Shown piece after piece: positions 32,210-39,128 of a DNA stretch of 48,602 nucleotides. The notes beneath the pieces are model-generated. The model ran no database searches, had not been told where the DNA came from, and worked only from the letters and a program-made list of their open reading frames with translations. The position numbers and the translations under genes are program-made. The stretch is from Lingula anatina (lineage: Eukaryota > Brachiopoda > Lingulata > Lingulida > Lingulidae): positions 56,559 to 105,160 of the forward strand of contig NW_019775781.1 in assembly GCF_001039355.2 (NCBI RefSeq), read 5' to 3'. How positions within the stretch are numbered: the stretch's first letter is position 1; every line of letters begins with the position of its first letter.

Positions 32210-34503
32210 GAATATTGAAAGATGGTTAATAAATGATTTCAACTGTGCTATGTGCAGTTTTTTTATATGGCAGAACATTTTTCTTGTTTTCTAAGAAAGA
32301 TAAATATTTTCAGTACTAAATATTCAAAGTTTGAGGTAAAGGCTGCTAAGGCAGGTTTTCTGCCTGGTCATCATAAATCTGTCAGGGGTCTTTTATGAAG
32401 TTTTATCCCAGCTAGGAGAGACCTCTGGTGGAGAAACCTTGGAGGGAGCATTGGTATACAGAGGGTTTCTTTAGGACAGTTCACACTGGACTCTTTTGGA
32501 CCATAAATGAGTTCACACTGGACTCTTTTGGACCATAAATCAGTTAGATAGGTACTGGAAGGTGGTGGTAGTGATGTATCAGGCATGTGACATTCTAGTA
32601 CACAGTGGGGTCTCTTGGTGATCTTGCAGTCTGATGATGCCTTTAGACCTAAATTAAGTCCAGAATGTAGTGTTTGTCTCAACAGGTCTTTGATAATGTG
32701 GTGATGGGTTATAAAGAAGCTAGACAGTCCTGAGAGTAACTGCACCCAAGATTTCCTTAATCAGACATCAGATGTTCAGTTTTTCTGCCAAACAGAGTTT
32801 TATTGCATTTTATGCCAACATTAGAGCAGTGCTGTATCCCAGCTGATGGAAAGATGAACTGCTGCTCTCTAAATTACCAACTTAAACTCATCACTTATAT
32901 TTTATAAAAGCACAGTTTATTTGTAACAATTAACTTACAGGGTAACCTAATTATTCATAATTTATTAATTGAAATGTGACGATGCATTAAATAAGTAATG
33001 GGTAGGGTTTGGTTATGACTAAGTGAAGAAGCTTGAAGATGTTTCATTTAAAGATGTGGTTCAGAGTAAAGCAGTGGGTGTAATATTTCAGAATATCCTG
33101 GTACACATGGTTTTACATATATAACAAAGATCACAACAAATATATATACTAGTTGGTTAAGGAATCCATACTTGGTTTATAATTAGTACCACCAGCGTGT
33201 ACGCTGGCGGTACTCATGGTTTTAGTCCCGGCCCATCTCGTCCGGCTCCGCCGGCTCCTGCGGCTCCGCCGGCTCCGTTGGCTCCGTAAGCTCCGCCGGC
33301 TCCGCGTACTGGCGCCGGATACAAGTCACCGTTACCGCTTCTTCTCCTAGACCGCAAGGACCCCTGTTCCCATCTCTTGGATTTAGGTCACATATAACCT
33401 CAACTTGAACCCCCAAGTTTTTTTGTCTCAGTCNTTCACTTCTGAAGTATACATGATCCATTTAAACAAGGTTATGGTAAAAACATGGTCACATCTTTTA
33501 TGAAGTCACATGTCTTTAAATAATGTCCATGTCTGTCCATGTGTTAACTAGTGTACATATATGTTTATTTCAGGCAGAACAAGCTGCTAGGCTGAAGTCA
33601 GAGAAGATCAAGATAGCTCTGGAGAAGATAAAGGAAGCCAGTGTGAAAAAGGTACACAGTGTTCTGAATTCAAACTTGGCATTTCTAAGGAGATGGTGAA
33701 ATAAATCAAAACCTGTTCATCTCATGGCTCTAGTTGATGTAGCAGAAAACACTAGAGAGAACTTAGAATTTACAACTTAAGTCTATATGGGTACTAAATA
33801 CAAAGAGAGCTGTAAACCGTGCTATTTCTTGTGCGTGGTCTATACAGTCAGTTTTAGGCTGCAACTGGCTGGAGACAGTCTCTGGTTTGATTGAATCAGT
33901 TTGGTTCAGTATGTCAATATCAATTACTGGTCCCATGTATTCCATGTGAGTGAGCTATGTGGCTGGTTGATATCCTTTATCTCTCCCAAACGCTATGCAG
34001 TGTATCCACCACAATATTTAATTACTCTATATCTAAACAATTCAAATGTGCTAACTATCATTACAGTAATTACCTGATCTATTCAATGGAGTGTATTGTG
34101 TATTTTACAGATACTGCATTTTTAAGTCATAATATCTTAAAATTAGAACCTTTCTATTGAGTGGTAACAACAACACTGAAAAACAGCCTAGAATTCTATT
34201 CTATGCAGTAAAAGCAACACAAATTCTGTATAATAATATAATTTTAGTGATAATTAAATTATTTATCTAAAAGTTTGATAATGTTTGCCATATGAAAAGA
34301 TAAAGTAAAACTATATTTCCACTGTTGTCCCATTTCAGCTGTTTGTCCAGGCCCATGCAGCAGATGGCAGCAGCAAGACCATTCTGGTGGATGAGAAGAT
34401 GACTTGTGGTCAGGTGGTCAACATGCTGATAGCCAAGAACCACTGTAAACCTAATCTTAACTGGGCAGTGGTGGAGAGAATGCCAGACCTGCTCATGGGT
34501 CAG

Positions 34504-34539
<36 letters not shown>

Positions 34540-37500
34540 AGTCTATCAAAGTGTTTAATTTATGTTTTTGTTTATTTTTTGTTTGTTTTGTTTTTTGTGT
34601 TTTGTAAAAATGAGAAGAGATAACTAGTCAGAGGTCAGATTTTATGAAATAAGAAAATGTCAGGAATATGATAACTGACCTTACCTGAGCCAGGTGTAGG
34701 CAGAGAAGATGTCCTATCTTCCTGCTGTGAGAGTGTTAAAACAAAGATGTCTCCCCTGTTTCCTTAACAACTGACTGTTATAAACAGTGATTGGTACCAA
34801 GAAAATGTTATAATACTGTGTATGTTGGTCTTCAGAGCGGCTCCTGGAGGATCACTACTTGCTGGTGGAGCACCTATTGTCTTGGTCCAGAGACTCCAAG
34901 AATAAACTGATGTTCTTACAGAGGACAGATAAATATGAGTTGTTCAGACACCCAGAGGTAACTAAAGCTGACCAGCTATCATATGTCATATCACATAATA
35001 GGTTTATAATTCTGGTAACTAAGGCTGACCAGCTACCATATGTCATATCACATAATAAGTTTATAATTCTGGTAACTAAGGCTGACCAGCTACCATATGT
35101 CATATCACATAATAGGTTTATAATTCTGGTAACTAAGGCTGACCAGCTAGCATATGTCATATCACATAATAGGTTTATAATTCTGGTAACTAAGGCTGAC
35201 CAGCTATCATATGTCATATCACATAATAGGTTTATAATTCTGCTAACTAAGGCTGACCAGCTATCATATGTCATATCACATAATAGGTTTATAATTCTGG
35301 TAACTAAGGCTGACCAGCTACCATATGTCATATGTCATCAGTCCATCACGTAGTAGTTTTATATTTCTGGAAAACATACTAAATTATTTTGCAAAGAAAA
35401 TTATCAGCTATGTTATTCACTTTAAGTTATAATAATTCTTCAGAAATATACATCTTCTAATTTTGCTTAAATCAGAGTTATTACCACTGTGAGAGTCTAA
35501 TATTTTGATGACCTACAATACTCCTCCATAGCTTTATGTGTTGTTGTTAGGAATGATAATATTTCAATGACTTGCAGGACACCGTTATCTTAGAAATTAA
35601 AGCTATATTTAAATGTTATAATTGTAATTATAATAAAAAGATGGCAAAATTGTAGCTGTTGTTGGAAGAACCTATTTTATAATAGCTAAATACCTTGTAA
35701 TTTTTGTGTAACTGTTTCAGGACTTCCTGCTGGTAGGTACAGCCCAGGCACAGAGCTGCTCACTGGATGAAAAAGGCAGGATTAACTTGATAAAGGTATC
35801 TTATGATCAACATTAATATGGAATGGGGTTATGACTGGTTGTTGAAGTTACGTATCTTAAAGATAGAAGCCAATTTTTTTAAATCAATATTTTCAGTGCA
35901 AAGATATAAAAACAAACAGGAACCAACCTTGAAAGTCACAAGTGATCTTTACAATGACTTTGTCATATTACTCAGAAACCAGTAATAAATAAATATATAA
36001 TGACAATTATGGTATAATATGGTTTTGCATCATCTCTTACTTTAGGAATTCTTGTCAGATTCCACGGGTACCAAAGTTCCTGAGATGGAAGGAATGATGT
36101 ATATCAAGGCAGAAGGCAAAAAAGTTTGGAGGAAACACTTCTGTATCCTGAGGTCCTCTGGTATATATGTCAACTCCAAGGGAAAGAGTAAGGTTAGTTT
36201 ACATTGTGTTAGCTGTGACAGCAGAAAATTATGTAAATGATGACATTCGATGATTGTGTTAGATGTGAGTGAAAGTACATTGTGTTAGATGTGACAGCAC
36301 ATTGTGTTAGCTGTGGCAGTACATTATAATAGCTGTGACAGTACATAATGTTAAGGTGTTAAATGTGATAATTATGATGTAAGGTTGTGTTAGGTGTGCC
36401 AACAAATTGTGTAAGCTGTTCTTCTCTGTTTGGTTTCAGTCCTCCAAGGACCTGGTATGTTTGTGCCAGTTTGAGTATGTTGAGCTGTACACAGGACTGG
36501 ACTGGAAGAAGAAGTACAGAGCTCCCACAGAGTTTGGGTTTGCTCTCAAGGTGAGGCATCAGATTGCAGTGTTTATATTTAATGAGTAAGGAGATATCTA
36601 CAAGCTAGTTATAGAACTGCCCTGTGAATACATATGATTACATCAGACTGCAGATATTCTACTTCAAAAGTGTTTATATTTAATGAGTAAGGAGATGTCT
36701 CCAAGTGAACATCAATCATACTTATTCACAGGGCAGTTCTATAACTAGCTTGATGATATTACATTAATACGACATTATATTTGATGTTCACTTGAAGTGA
36801 TAATATTTTACATACAAAATGATATACAGACACTTACATACTACATTATATTTGATGTTCACTTGGAGTGATAATATTTTACATACAAAATGATATACAG
36901 ACACTAACTACATTATATTTGATGTTCACTTGGAGTGATAACATTTTACATACAAAATGATGTACAGACACTTACATACTACATTATATTTGAGAAATCA
37001 ATATCCTTATGTGTAAATAATATGTATATTCACCCGTTTTCTTCAATAAACCTTTAATTTAAATTTAAATTATTTTGAAATGTTGTTTTTTTTTTTGTTT
37101 TTTTTTTTTTTTTTTTGGTTGTTTTTCTAATAAATAGTATTGTACATCAATTTTCCAACTCTTAGCTTAATATTTCAGCATCCCCAGATTCAGAAGAAAT
37201 GTAAATATATCAAATATCTCTGCACAGAGGATGCAGAGACCTTAGTACGGTGGATGACAGCTATCAGGATTGCCAAGGTTAGGCCTAGGCTAGGATGATG
37301 CTGTGGTTGAGATGGTTGATTGTTTTAGATGTGACTGAACAGAATGTGCTAGCTGTGCTTGTGTTAGATATCACTGTCCTTAATGTGACAGTGGTAACTG
37401 CTTGTGGTGGGACTGTTTTGAATGTATAAGCTGTGCTATGTTGACTGTAACTGCTCTTAATGTGACAGTGGAATGCTTGTGGTGGGACCGTTTTGAATGT

Positions 37501-39128
37501 ATAAGTTGTGCTGTGTTGACTGTAACTTTTCTGAATATGTTTACTGAGTTGCTTGGCAATTGTGACTGAATAAATTATTATTCCTGTTATTTTATTTTTG
37601 TGATTTAACAGAAAAGTAGACTGTAATCACTAACTGATATGATTACATGTAAAGGTAAGTTTTTTCTTCAGATCTAATGCTATCATTATTTGAATATTTT
37701 CAGTTTGGCAAACAGCTCCTGCTGAATTACAACCAGTCTGTGTCAGAGTTCAGAGACTGGAATTCCAAACTGCTGGAACTCACACCAGGCAACTACATGT
37801 TACAGCAGGTAAAGAATGAAGAGCAGAGACTTCAGGAGATCTACCAGCAGCCAGGCACTCTCCTTCGCAGTCACCGTGACAGCATCAGCTCAAAATCCTC
37901 TTCAGATTCCTCACGCTCCTCATCTAGTCATGGTAGTCATGGTGATCGAGGATCATCTTCTATGTCCTGGACGGCCTCCAGTCCCCGTTCAAGTGTCCAG
38001 TATGACCAGAGGATTTCAGCCCCGGTCAGTGTCCAGTACAGTGGTCAGAATTTAATGGACATTGAGCGGGGGTCAGTGCACATTGAAGGTGGTCCTGTGA
38101 AGCGTGACTCACATAGCAGGACATATAGTGACAGTGACCAGGCTCAGAGTGAGTTAAGAACAAGTAGTGCTAGGATTCCTGTGACCACTGACACCACAAG
38201 GCATCTCAATAACGTTAGTGGGGCAGCCAACAGATTACAACAGCAACATACCAGCCACCAGGAGGAGCCAGTGACACCAGACTTCCCGCCACCGCCTCCT
38301 GACCTTAGTCTTCCATACATAGAGGGAGGATTGCCCACAGCGCCCAGCATGGATGAGCTCCCACCCCCACCACCCCCACCACCACCACCCCTGGCCACGG
38401 AGGCTGCAGGAGGGACAAGAACATCCATTCATAGTCATTTAAAGTCACAGCCCAAGCTTGCCCTCATAGCTGAGCTGAAGAAGAAATCTCCAAAAAGCAG
38501 CCCCGATTCTTCACCTCTTGGTTCAACTCATTCTTCTCCCAGGGGTTCACGTCAGGATGTTTCCACGAGGATAGGAGGAGCCACTTTACAAGAGGAGCGC
38601 GTGGTTCACCAATCAGGAGAGGCAGAGGCTGCTAGCCCAGGCCAGCCTCCACCAGTGGCTAAGAAACCCAAGGGAAAGGTGCCTCCCCCTGCTCCTGTCA
38701 GGAGAGATATCTCACCAGTGCCACCTAGCAGTGAGCAGTCAGACCAGGGAAAACCCCCGCCACCTGTCCTGCCTAAACCTAAACCCAAGGTGGCAGCAGG
38801 GGGTGGTGGAGAACCCCCTCAGTGTGGTCAGTCCTCTGTCCAGTCTGACACCAAACCACCACCCCCTGTAGCAGCCAAGGCAGCCCTCAACTCTCCCTTC
38901 ATGGCTGACCTGAAGAGTGCCTTAGCACGGTCTGCTGCTGCTGCTGCTGGGAAATACCCTGGGGACAGAGTACAGACCCTGGGTAGCAGACCCCCAGCAG
39001 GGGAGGGACACAGCAATATGGAGGACCTTCCACCACCTCCACCTGAACTGCTCCACCAGTCACCTACCCCAGGGAAGAAGAAGCCACCACCCCCACCCAA
39101 GAGGAGTGAGAAAACACAGTTGTCTTAG
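13318..39128 (+). CDS. RAPH1: Lamellipodin / RIAM / MIG-10 family adaptor (RAPH1-like)
   Basis: Cytoplasmic adaptor that links Ras-family GTPases and membrane phosphoinositides to Ena/VASP-driven actin assembly and, in RIAM, to talin and integrin activation. Coding exons: 13318-13404, 27556-27655, 28188-28852, 31710-31805, 33574-33651, 34339-34498, 34836-34957, 35721-35795, 36046-36192, 36440-36550, 37179-37277 and 37704-39128. Phases agree throughout and give 1054 residues. Order: talin-binding-like helices (DELGAWLGQLETL near residue 16; DLDALLGELCLLETQL near 70), Ser/Thr-rich linker, coiled coil (about 295-342), RA domain (343-436), PH domain (about 470-585) and proline-rich tail with EVH1 ligands. 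RA-PH order plus FPPPP motifs is diagnostic of the family. The start is the first in-frame ATG in its exon; the exon is open to its acceptor at 13310, so an earlier start in an unseen upstream exon is possible. Intron 1 is inflated by a duplicated block, and intron 2 has a GC donor. Confidence 0.93.
13651..13751 (+). other. Candidate alternative first exon
   Basis: An acceptor-like CTCCCCAG precedes 13651. An ATG at 13653 opens 33 codons (MDGDRGSGLSNYQTQHRM...) with protein-like composition, ending FK|GTGTGT in phase 0, the phase needed to join RAPH1 exon 2. If spliced after exon 1 it would shift frame and stop, so it could only be an alternative start. A diverged copy of its beginning lies about 104 bp upstream (about 13524-13567). 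No homology is recognised. Weak call. Confidence 0.2.
14041..14400. mobile_element. 360-bp MITE with 5-bp TATTA target duplication
   Basis: Ends are CAGACGTGCTGAAA and the complement of TTTCAGCATGTCTG. They are flanked by TATTA at 14036-14040 and 14401-14405. The inner ends are also related and rich in 'ggccgga/gaccgg' motifs. Non-coding; short open frames within are incidental. It is present at the same place in both intron-1 blocks, so it predates their separation. Confidence 0.7.
15985..16260. repeat. GT-rich compound microsatellite
   Basis: Runs of TG, TATG and GCATGTATG-type motifs, interrupted twice by 'attgcacttatcctgaa'. The second block carries the equivalent at about 20750-21015 with different lengths. 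Confidence 0.85.
16353..16531. mobile_element. About 179-bp MITE at a TTAA site, present in one copy only
   Basis: Inverted termini: CCCCTTTACACTGGAC begins 3 bp inside the left end and its complement GTCCAGTGTAAAGGGG ends the right. The element is flanked by TTAA (16349-16352 and 16532-16535; possibly GTTTAA). The other block has the intact empty site at 21126-21129. TTAA duplication fits piggyBac or Kolobok type; a TTA-preferring PIF/Harbinger relative is an alternative. An N lies in the element at 16513, which may reflect assembly trouble in the hairpin. Confidence 0.75.
16579..16793. mobile_element. PIF/Harbinger-like MITE
   Basis: Ends 'gaccccatttccagag' and the complement of 'ctcttggaatacagcc' are inverted and similar. 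The subterminal 'ttagatcgatcta' is also inverted. The flank CTAAG (or TAA) is duplicated. Present in both blocks (second copy about 21173-21387). Confidence 0.55.
17600..17712. repeat. CT-rich microsatellite
   Basis: Imperfect (CT)n with 'ctagct' and 'ctatct' interruptions, directly next to the long-inverted-repeat element. The equivalent at about 22480-22608 is longer. Confidence 0.85.
17719..18043. mobile_element. 325-bp long-terminal-inverted-repeat MITE
   Basis: The first and last roughly 125 bp are inverted copies of each other: 'ccattcagattgagaa' and 'cctacatgaaaggaag' on the left match complements on the right, through the segment 'cctgtaatggtctc'. Only about 70 bp lies between the arms. 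It sits inside CT-rich microsatellite on both sides. The second block has the same element at 22615-22941. Confidence 0.7.
18205..18410. repeat. (CT)n followed by (AC)n microsatellites
   Basis: (CT)n at about 18205-18307 and (AC)n at about 18367-18409, separated by unique sequence. The second block has shorter equivalents at about 23145-23216 and 23268-23286. Confidence 0.85.
18657..18657. other. Unresolved base at the junction of the intron-1 blocks
   Basis: A single N lies exactly where the first block ends and the second restarts at the same internal point, as expected when two allelic contigs are joined in series. Confidence 0.75.
18800..19158. mobile_element. TATTA-flanked MITE, second copy
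   Basis: Same element and site as 14041-14400, with TATTA on both sides. It differs from the first copy by scattered substitutions and a 1-bp length change. Confidence 0.7.
21878..22161. mobile_element. 284-bp MITE present only in the second block
   Basis: Termini CCCGCACGAAAACGCAGTAG and the complement of CTACTGCATTTTCATGCGGG match at 18 of 20 positions. The flanks are AT on each side (21876-21877 and 22162-22163). The first block keeps the uninterrupted site 'gtgtggaatggaaagc' at about 17274-17289. The interior repeats 'actgcaaatatgc' and 'ctactgcattaatgc' in both orientations. Superfamily uncertain: a 2-bp AT duplication is unusual. Confidence 0.7.
24419..24486. repeat. (TA)n microsatellite
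   Basis: About 33 uninterrupted TA dinucleotides followed by 'cacacatacatcc'. Its spurious open frame is tyrosine/isoleucine repeats. Confidence 0.95.
24699..24899. mobile_element. About 200-bp MITE ('gggcctgtt' family), single copy
   Basis: Left end GGGCCTGTTAAGAACCAAGT and the complement of the right end (GGACCTGTTCAGAACCAAAT) are inverted for roughly 70 bp, through 'atcaaata.ggc.gaccca'. Non-coding. It is related to the element at 25352-25789. Confidence 0.65.
25352..25789. repeat. MITE whose left edge is tandemly repeated four times (83 bp)
   Basis: The terminus GGGCCTGTTCAG (or a close variant) starts at 25352, 25435, 25518 and 25601, exactly 83 bp apart. Each unit has about 55 bp of element terminus plus about 28 bp of outside flank ('gatatcagatacactgagcc'). 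Only the last unit continues through the element to the inverted right end ('ggttctgaacaagccc', about 25789). Confidence 0.75.
27556..27655 (+). CDS. RAPH1: RAPH1 coding exon 2
   Basis: Acceptor TTTGTAG before 27556. It encodes DLDRSGDTEPKKTVMTPKAD and continues to FRFSIINLE, which parallels the vertebrate segment ending YRFSIYNLNE. The exon ends GAAG at 27655 in phase 1 and the intron begins GCAAGT. No GT donor nearby keeps the frame into exon 3. Confidence 0.85.
27656..28187 (+). other. RAPH1 intron 2, GC-AG type
   Basis: 5' site GAAG|GCAAGT and 3' site TTTTCAG|AG. GC-AG introns are a known minor class processed by the major spliceosome and usually have otherwise strong donors, as here. 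A 30-bp minisatellite begins about 27 bp after the donor and is followed by (CA)n at about 27898-27986. Confidence 0.75.
27682..27829. repeat. 30-bp minisatellite next to the RAPH1 exon 2 donor
   Basis: Five units of 30 bp containing 'caggcataccctcatacaca'. The period gives spurious open frames on the minus strand with a repeating VYEGMPEGIC-type peptide. Confidence 0.9.
28188..28852 (+). CDS. RAPH1: RAPH1 coding exon 3 (second helix and Ser/Thr-rich linker)
   Basis: Starts with ENPDSDLDALLGELCLLETQ, matching the vertebrate DLDALMADLCSIEQEL helix. Two further short amphipathic stretches (FDQLFNSTQAELAELDSQLE) follow, then about 150 residues of low-complexity Ser/Thr/Glu-rich sequence. Donor GAG|GTTTGT at 28852/28853, phase 0. 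Confidence 0.85.
28930..29165. repeat. Dispersed AT-rich repeat family, member 2
   Basis: Shares blocks with 11110-11330: 'tcacaaaattatatttgta', 'ctgctttttaattttgttgc', 'aagaaatcatgactta', 'acaattttctccccattga'. Confidence 0.5.
30035..30285. repeat. 85-bp repeat, three units
   Basis: Units begin at 'aatatcag' at 30041, 30126 and 30211 and contain 'cctgtctacactacaactgt'. The last unit breaks off at 'gtgtactgggtaaaag'. Confidence 0.9.
30688..31358. repeat. 61-bp minisatellite with three-unit higher-order pattern
   Basis: Eleven units of 61 bp ('gtcagtgtggacatgggccc' ... 'gagatgacaggcttgtgtg'). Two variant sites (GGGCCCC/GGGCCCT and ATGAC/ATCAC) run in a repeating trimer over units 6-8 and 9-11. 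This 183-bp higher-order unit implies duplication of blocks of units. Confidence 0.9.
31405..31630. repeat. Dispersed AT-rich repeat family, member 3
   Basis: Third copy of the family: 'agatacatgattttggaatc', 'gtagtctgcttttcaattgt', 'tacttaaaaaatacag' and 'cacaattttctgtattgaaa' occur in the same order and spacing as at 28930-29165. Confidence 0.5.
31710..33651 (+). CDS. RAPH1: RAPH1 coding exons 4-5 (pre-RA coiled coil)
   Basis: Exons 31710-31805 and 33574-33651, both phase 0. Together they encode the helical segment ending EQAARLKSEKIKIALEKIKE, closely matching vertebrate lamellipodin just before the RA domain. In the vertebrate proteins this segment packs against the RA-PH unit and supports dimerisation; here that is inferred. 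Confidence 0.88.
31806..33573. other. RAPH1 intron 5
   Basis: Contains (GAAA)n-(TAGA)n at 32118-32210, a 37-bp direct repeat at about 32475-32540 ('gttcacactggactcttttg'), and a GC-rich island with a palindrome at 33186-33310. No exon seen. Confidence 0.6.
33186..33310. repeat. Palindrome plus 9-bp GC-rich array
   Basis: GTACC-A-CCAGCG-TGTA-CGCTGG-C-GGTAC at 33186-33213 is palindromic except for one mismatched pair. It is followed by about seven units of 'ggctccgcc' (33238-33304) in otherwise AT-rich DNA. The minus-strand frame is a spurious EPAEP repeat. Probably the terminus of a transposable element; an N lies about 120 bp further on (33434). Confidence 0.6.
34339..34957 (+). CDS. RAPH1: RAPH1 coding exons 6-7 (RA domain)
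   Basis: Exons 34339-34498 (phase 1 end) and 34836-34957 encode residues 343-436. The Ras-association fold runs from LFVQAHAADGSSKTILVDEK through RLLEDHYLLVEHLLSWSRDS to KNKLMFLQRTDKYELF. Family RA domains bind GTP-loaded Ras or Rap. The exon 7 donor GAG|GTAACT lies in the first unit of a 57-bp array. Confidence 0.9.
34950..35337. repeat. 57-bp minisatellite copying the RAPH1 exon 7 donor
   Basis: About 6.7 units of 57 bp ('ggtaactaaggctgaccagc' ... 'cacataataggtttataatt'). GTAACT donor-like sites occur at 34958 (authentic), 35015, 35072, 35129, 35186 and 35300; the unit at 35243 has lost its GT. Open frames on both strands are a consequence of the period. Confidence 0.9.
35721..35795 (+). 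CDS. RAPH1: RAPH1 coding exon 8 (RA-PH linker)
   Basis: 25 codons, phase 0 at both ends, acceptor TTTCAG and donor AAG|GTATCT. Encodes DFLLVGTAQAQSCSLDEKGR and on to the start of the PH domain, equivalent to the vertebrate YLLGKKETAEM linker. Confidence 0.85.
36046..37277 (+). CDS. RAPH1: RAPH1 coding exons 9-11 (PH domain)
   Basis: Exons 36046-36192, 36440-36550 and 37179-37277, all phase 0. The domain runs from VPEMEGMMYIKAEGKKVWRK through RSSGIYVNSKGKSK and YRAPTEFGFALKHPQIQKK to ETLVRWMTAIRIAK. The basic K/R residues in the first strands fit a phosphoinositide site; RIAM/lamellipodin PH domains bind membrane PIPs. The C-terminal tryptophan helix typical of PH folds (RWMTAIRIAK) is present. 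Confidence 0.9.
36601..36752. repeat. Perfect 30-bp inverted repeat in RAPH1 intron 10
   Basis: 36601-36630 is exactly complementary to 36723-36752, and the stem continues imperfectly inward ('catatgatta' opposite 'aatcatac'). The loop contains a direct repeat of 'gtgtttatatttaatgagta', which also occurs just outside the left arm (about 36569). Confidence 0.85.
36757..36990. repeat. About 75-bp repeat, three units
   Basis: Units containing 'tatatttgatgttcacttg' and 'ttacatacaaaatgatatac', in intron 10 just after the inverted repeat. Confidence 0.85.
37704..39128 (+). CDS. RAPH1: RAPH1 coding exon 12 (proline-rich tail)
   Basis: Residues 581-1054. Starts FGKQLLLNYNQSV, finishing the PH-proximal helix, then a Ser-rich stretch and a proline-rich tail. 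EVH1-ligand-type motifs: DFPPPPPDL (F774), ELPPPPPPPPPP (L799) and DLPPPPPELL (L1022). The last matches the conserved C-terminal PPPPPELL of vertebrate lamellipodin. PFMADLKSALAR resembles the vertebrate FLADLNRTLQR segment. Many PxxP and PxPxPK sites could bind SH3 domains. Stop TAG at 39126-39128. Confidence 0.92.
   Translation, partial: FGKQLLLNYNQSVSEFRDWNSKLLELTPGNYMLQQVKNEEQRLQEIYQQPGTLLRSHRDSISSKSSSDSSRSSSSHGSHGDRGSSSMSWTASSPRSSVQYDQRISAPVSVQYSGQNLMDIERGSVHIEGGPVKRDSHSRTYSDSDQAQSELRTSSARIPVTTDTTRHLNNVSGAANRLQQQHTSHQEEPVTPDFPPPPPDLSLPYIEGGLPTAPSMDELPPPPPPPPPPLATEAAGGTRTSIHSHLKSQPKLALIAELKKKSPKSSPDSSPLGSTHSSPRGSRQDVSTRIGGATLQEERVVHQSGEAEAASPGQPPPVAKKPKGKVPPPAPVRRDISPVPPSSEQSDQGKPPPPVLPKPKPKVAAGGGGEPPQCGQSSVQSDTKPPPPVAAKAALNSPFMADLKSALARSAAAAAGKYPGDRVQTLGSRPPAGEGHSNMEDLPPPPPELLHQSPTPGKKKPPPPPKRSEKTQLS

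Noticed and set aside
32371-32745. 124-aa minus-strand open frame
   Set aside because: Contains a 37-bp direct repeat, has no recognisable motif, and lies inside a RAPH1 intron with no splice support.
34855-35353. Open frames of about 160 aa on both strands
   Set aside because: Both are products of the 57-bp donor array. Only the part up to 34957 on the plus strand is coding.
38144-39100. Glycine-rich minus-strand open frames opposite RAPH1 exon 12
   Set aside because: Shadows of the proline-rich coding strand.
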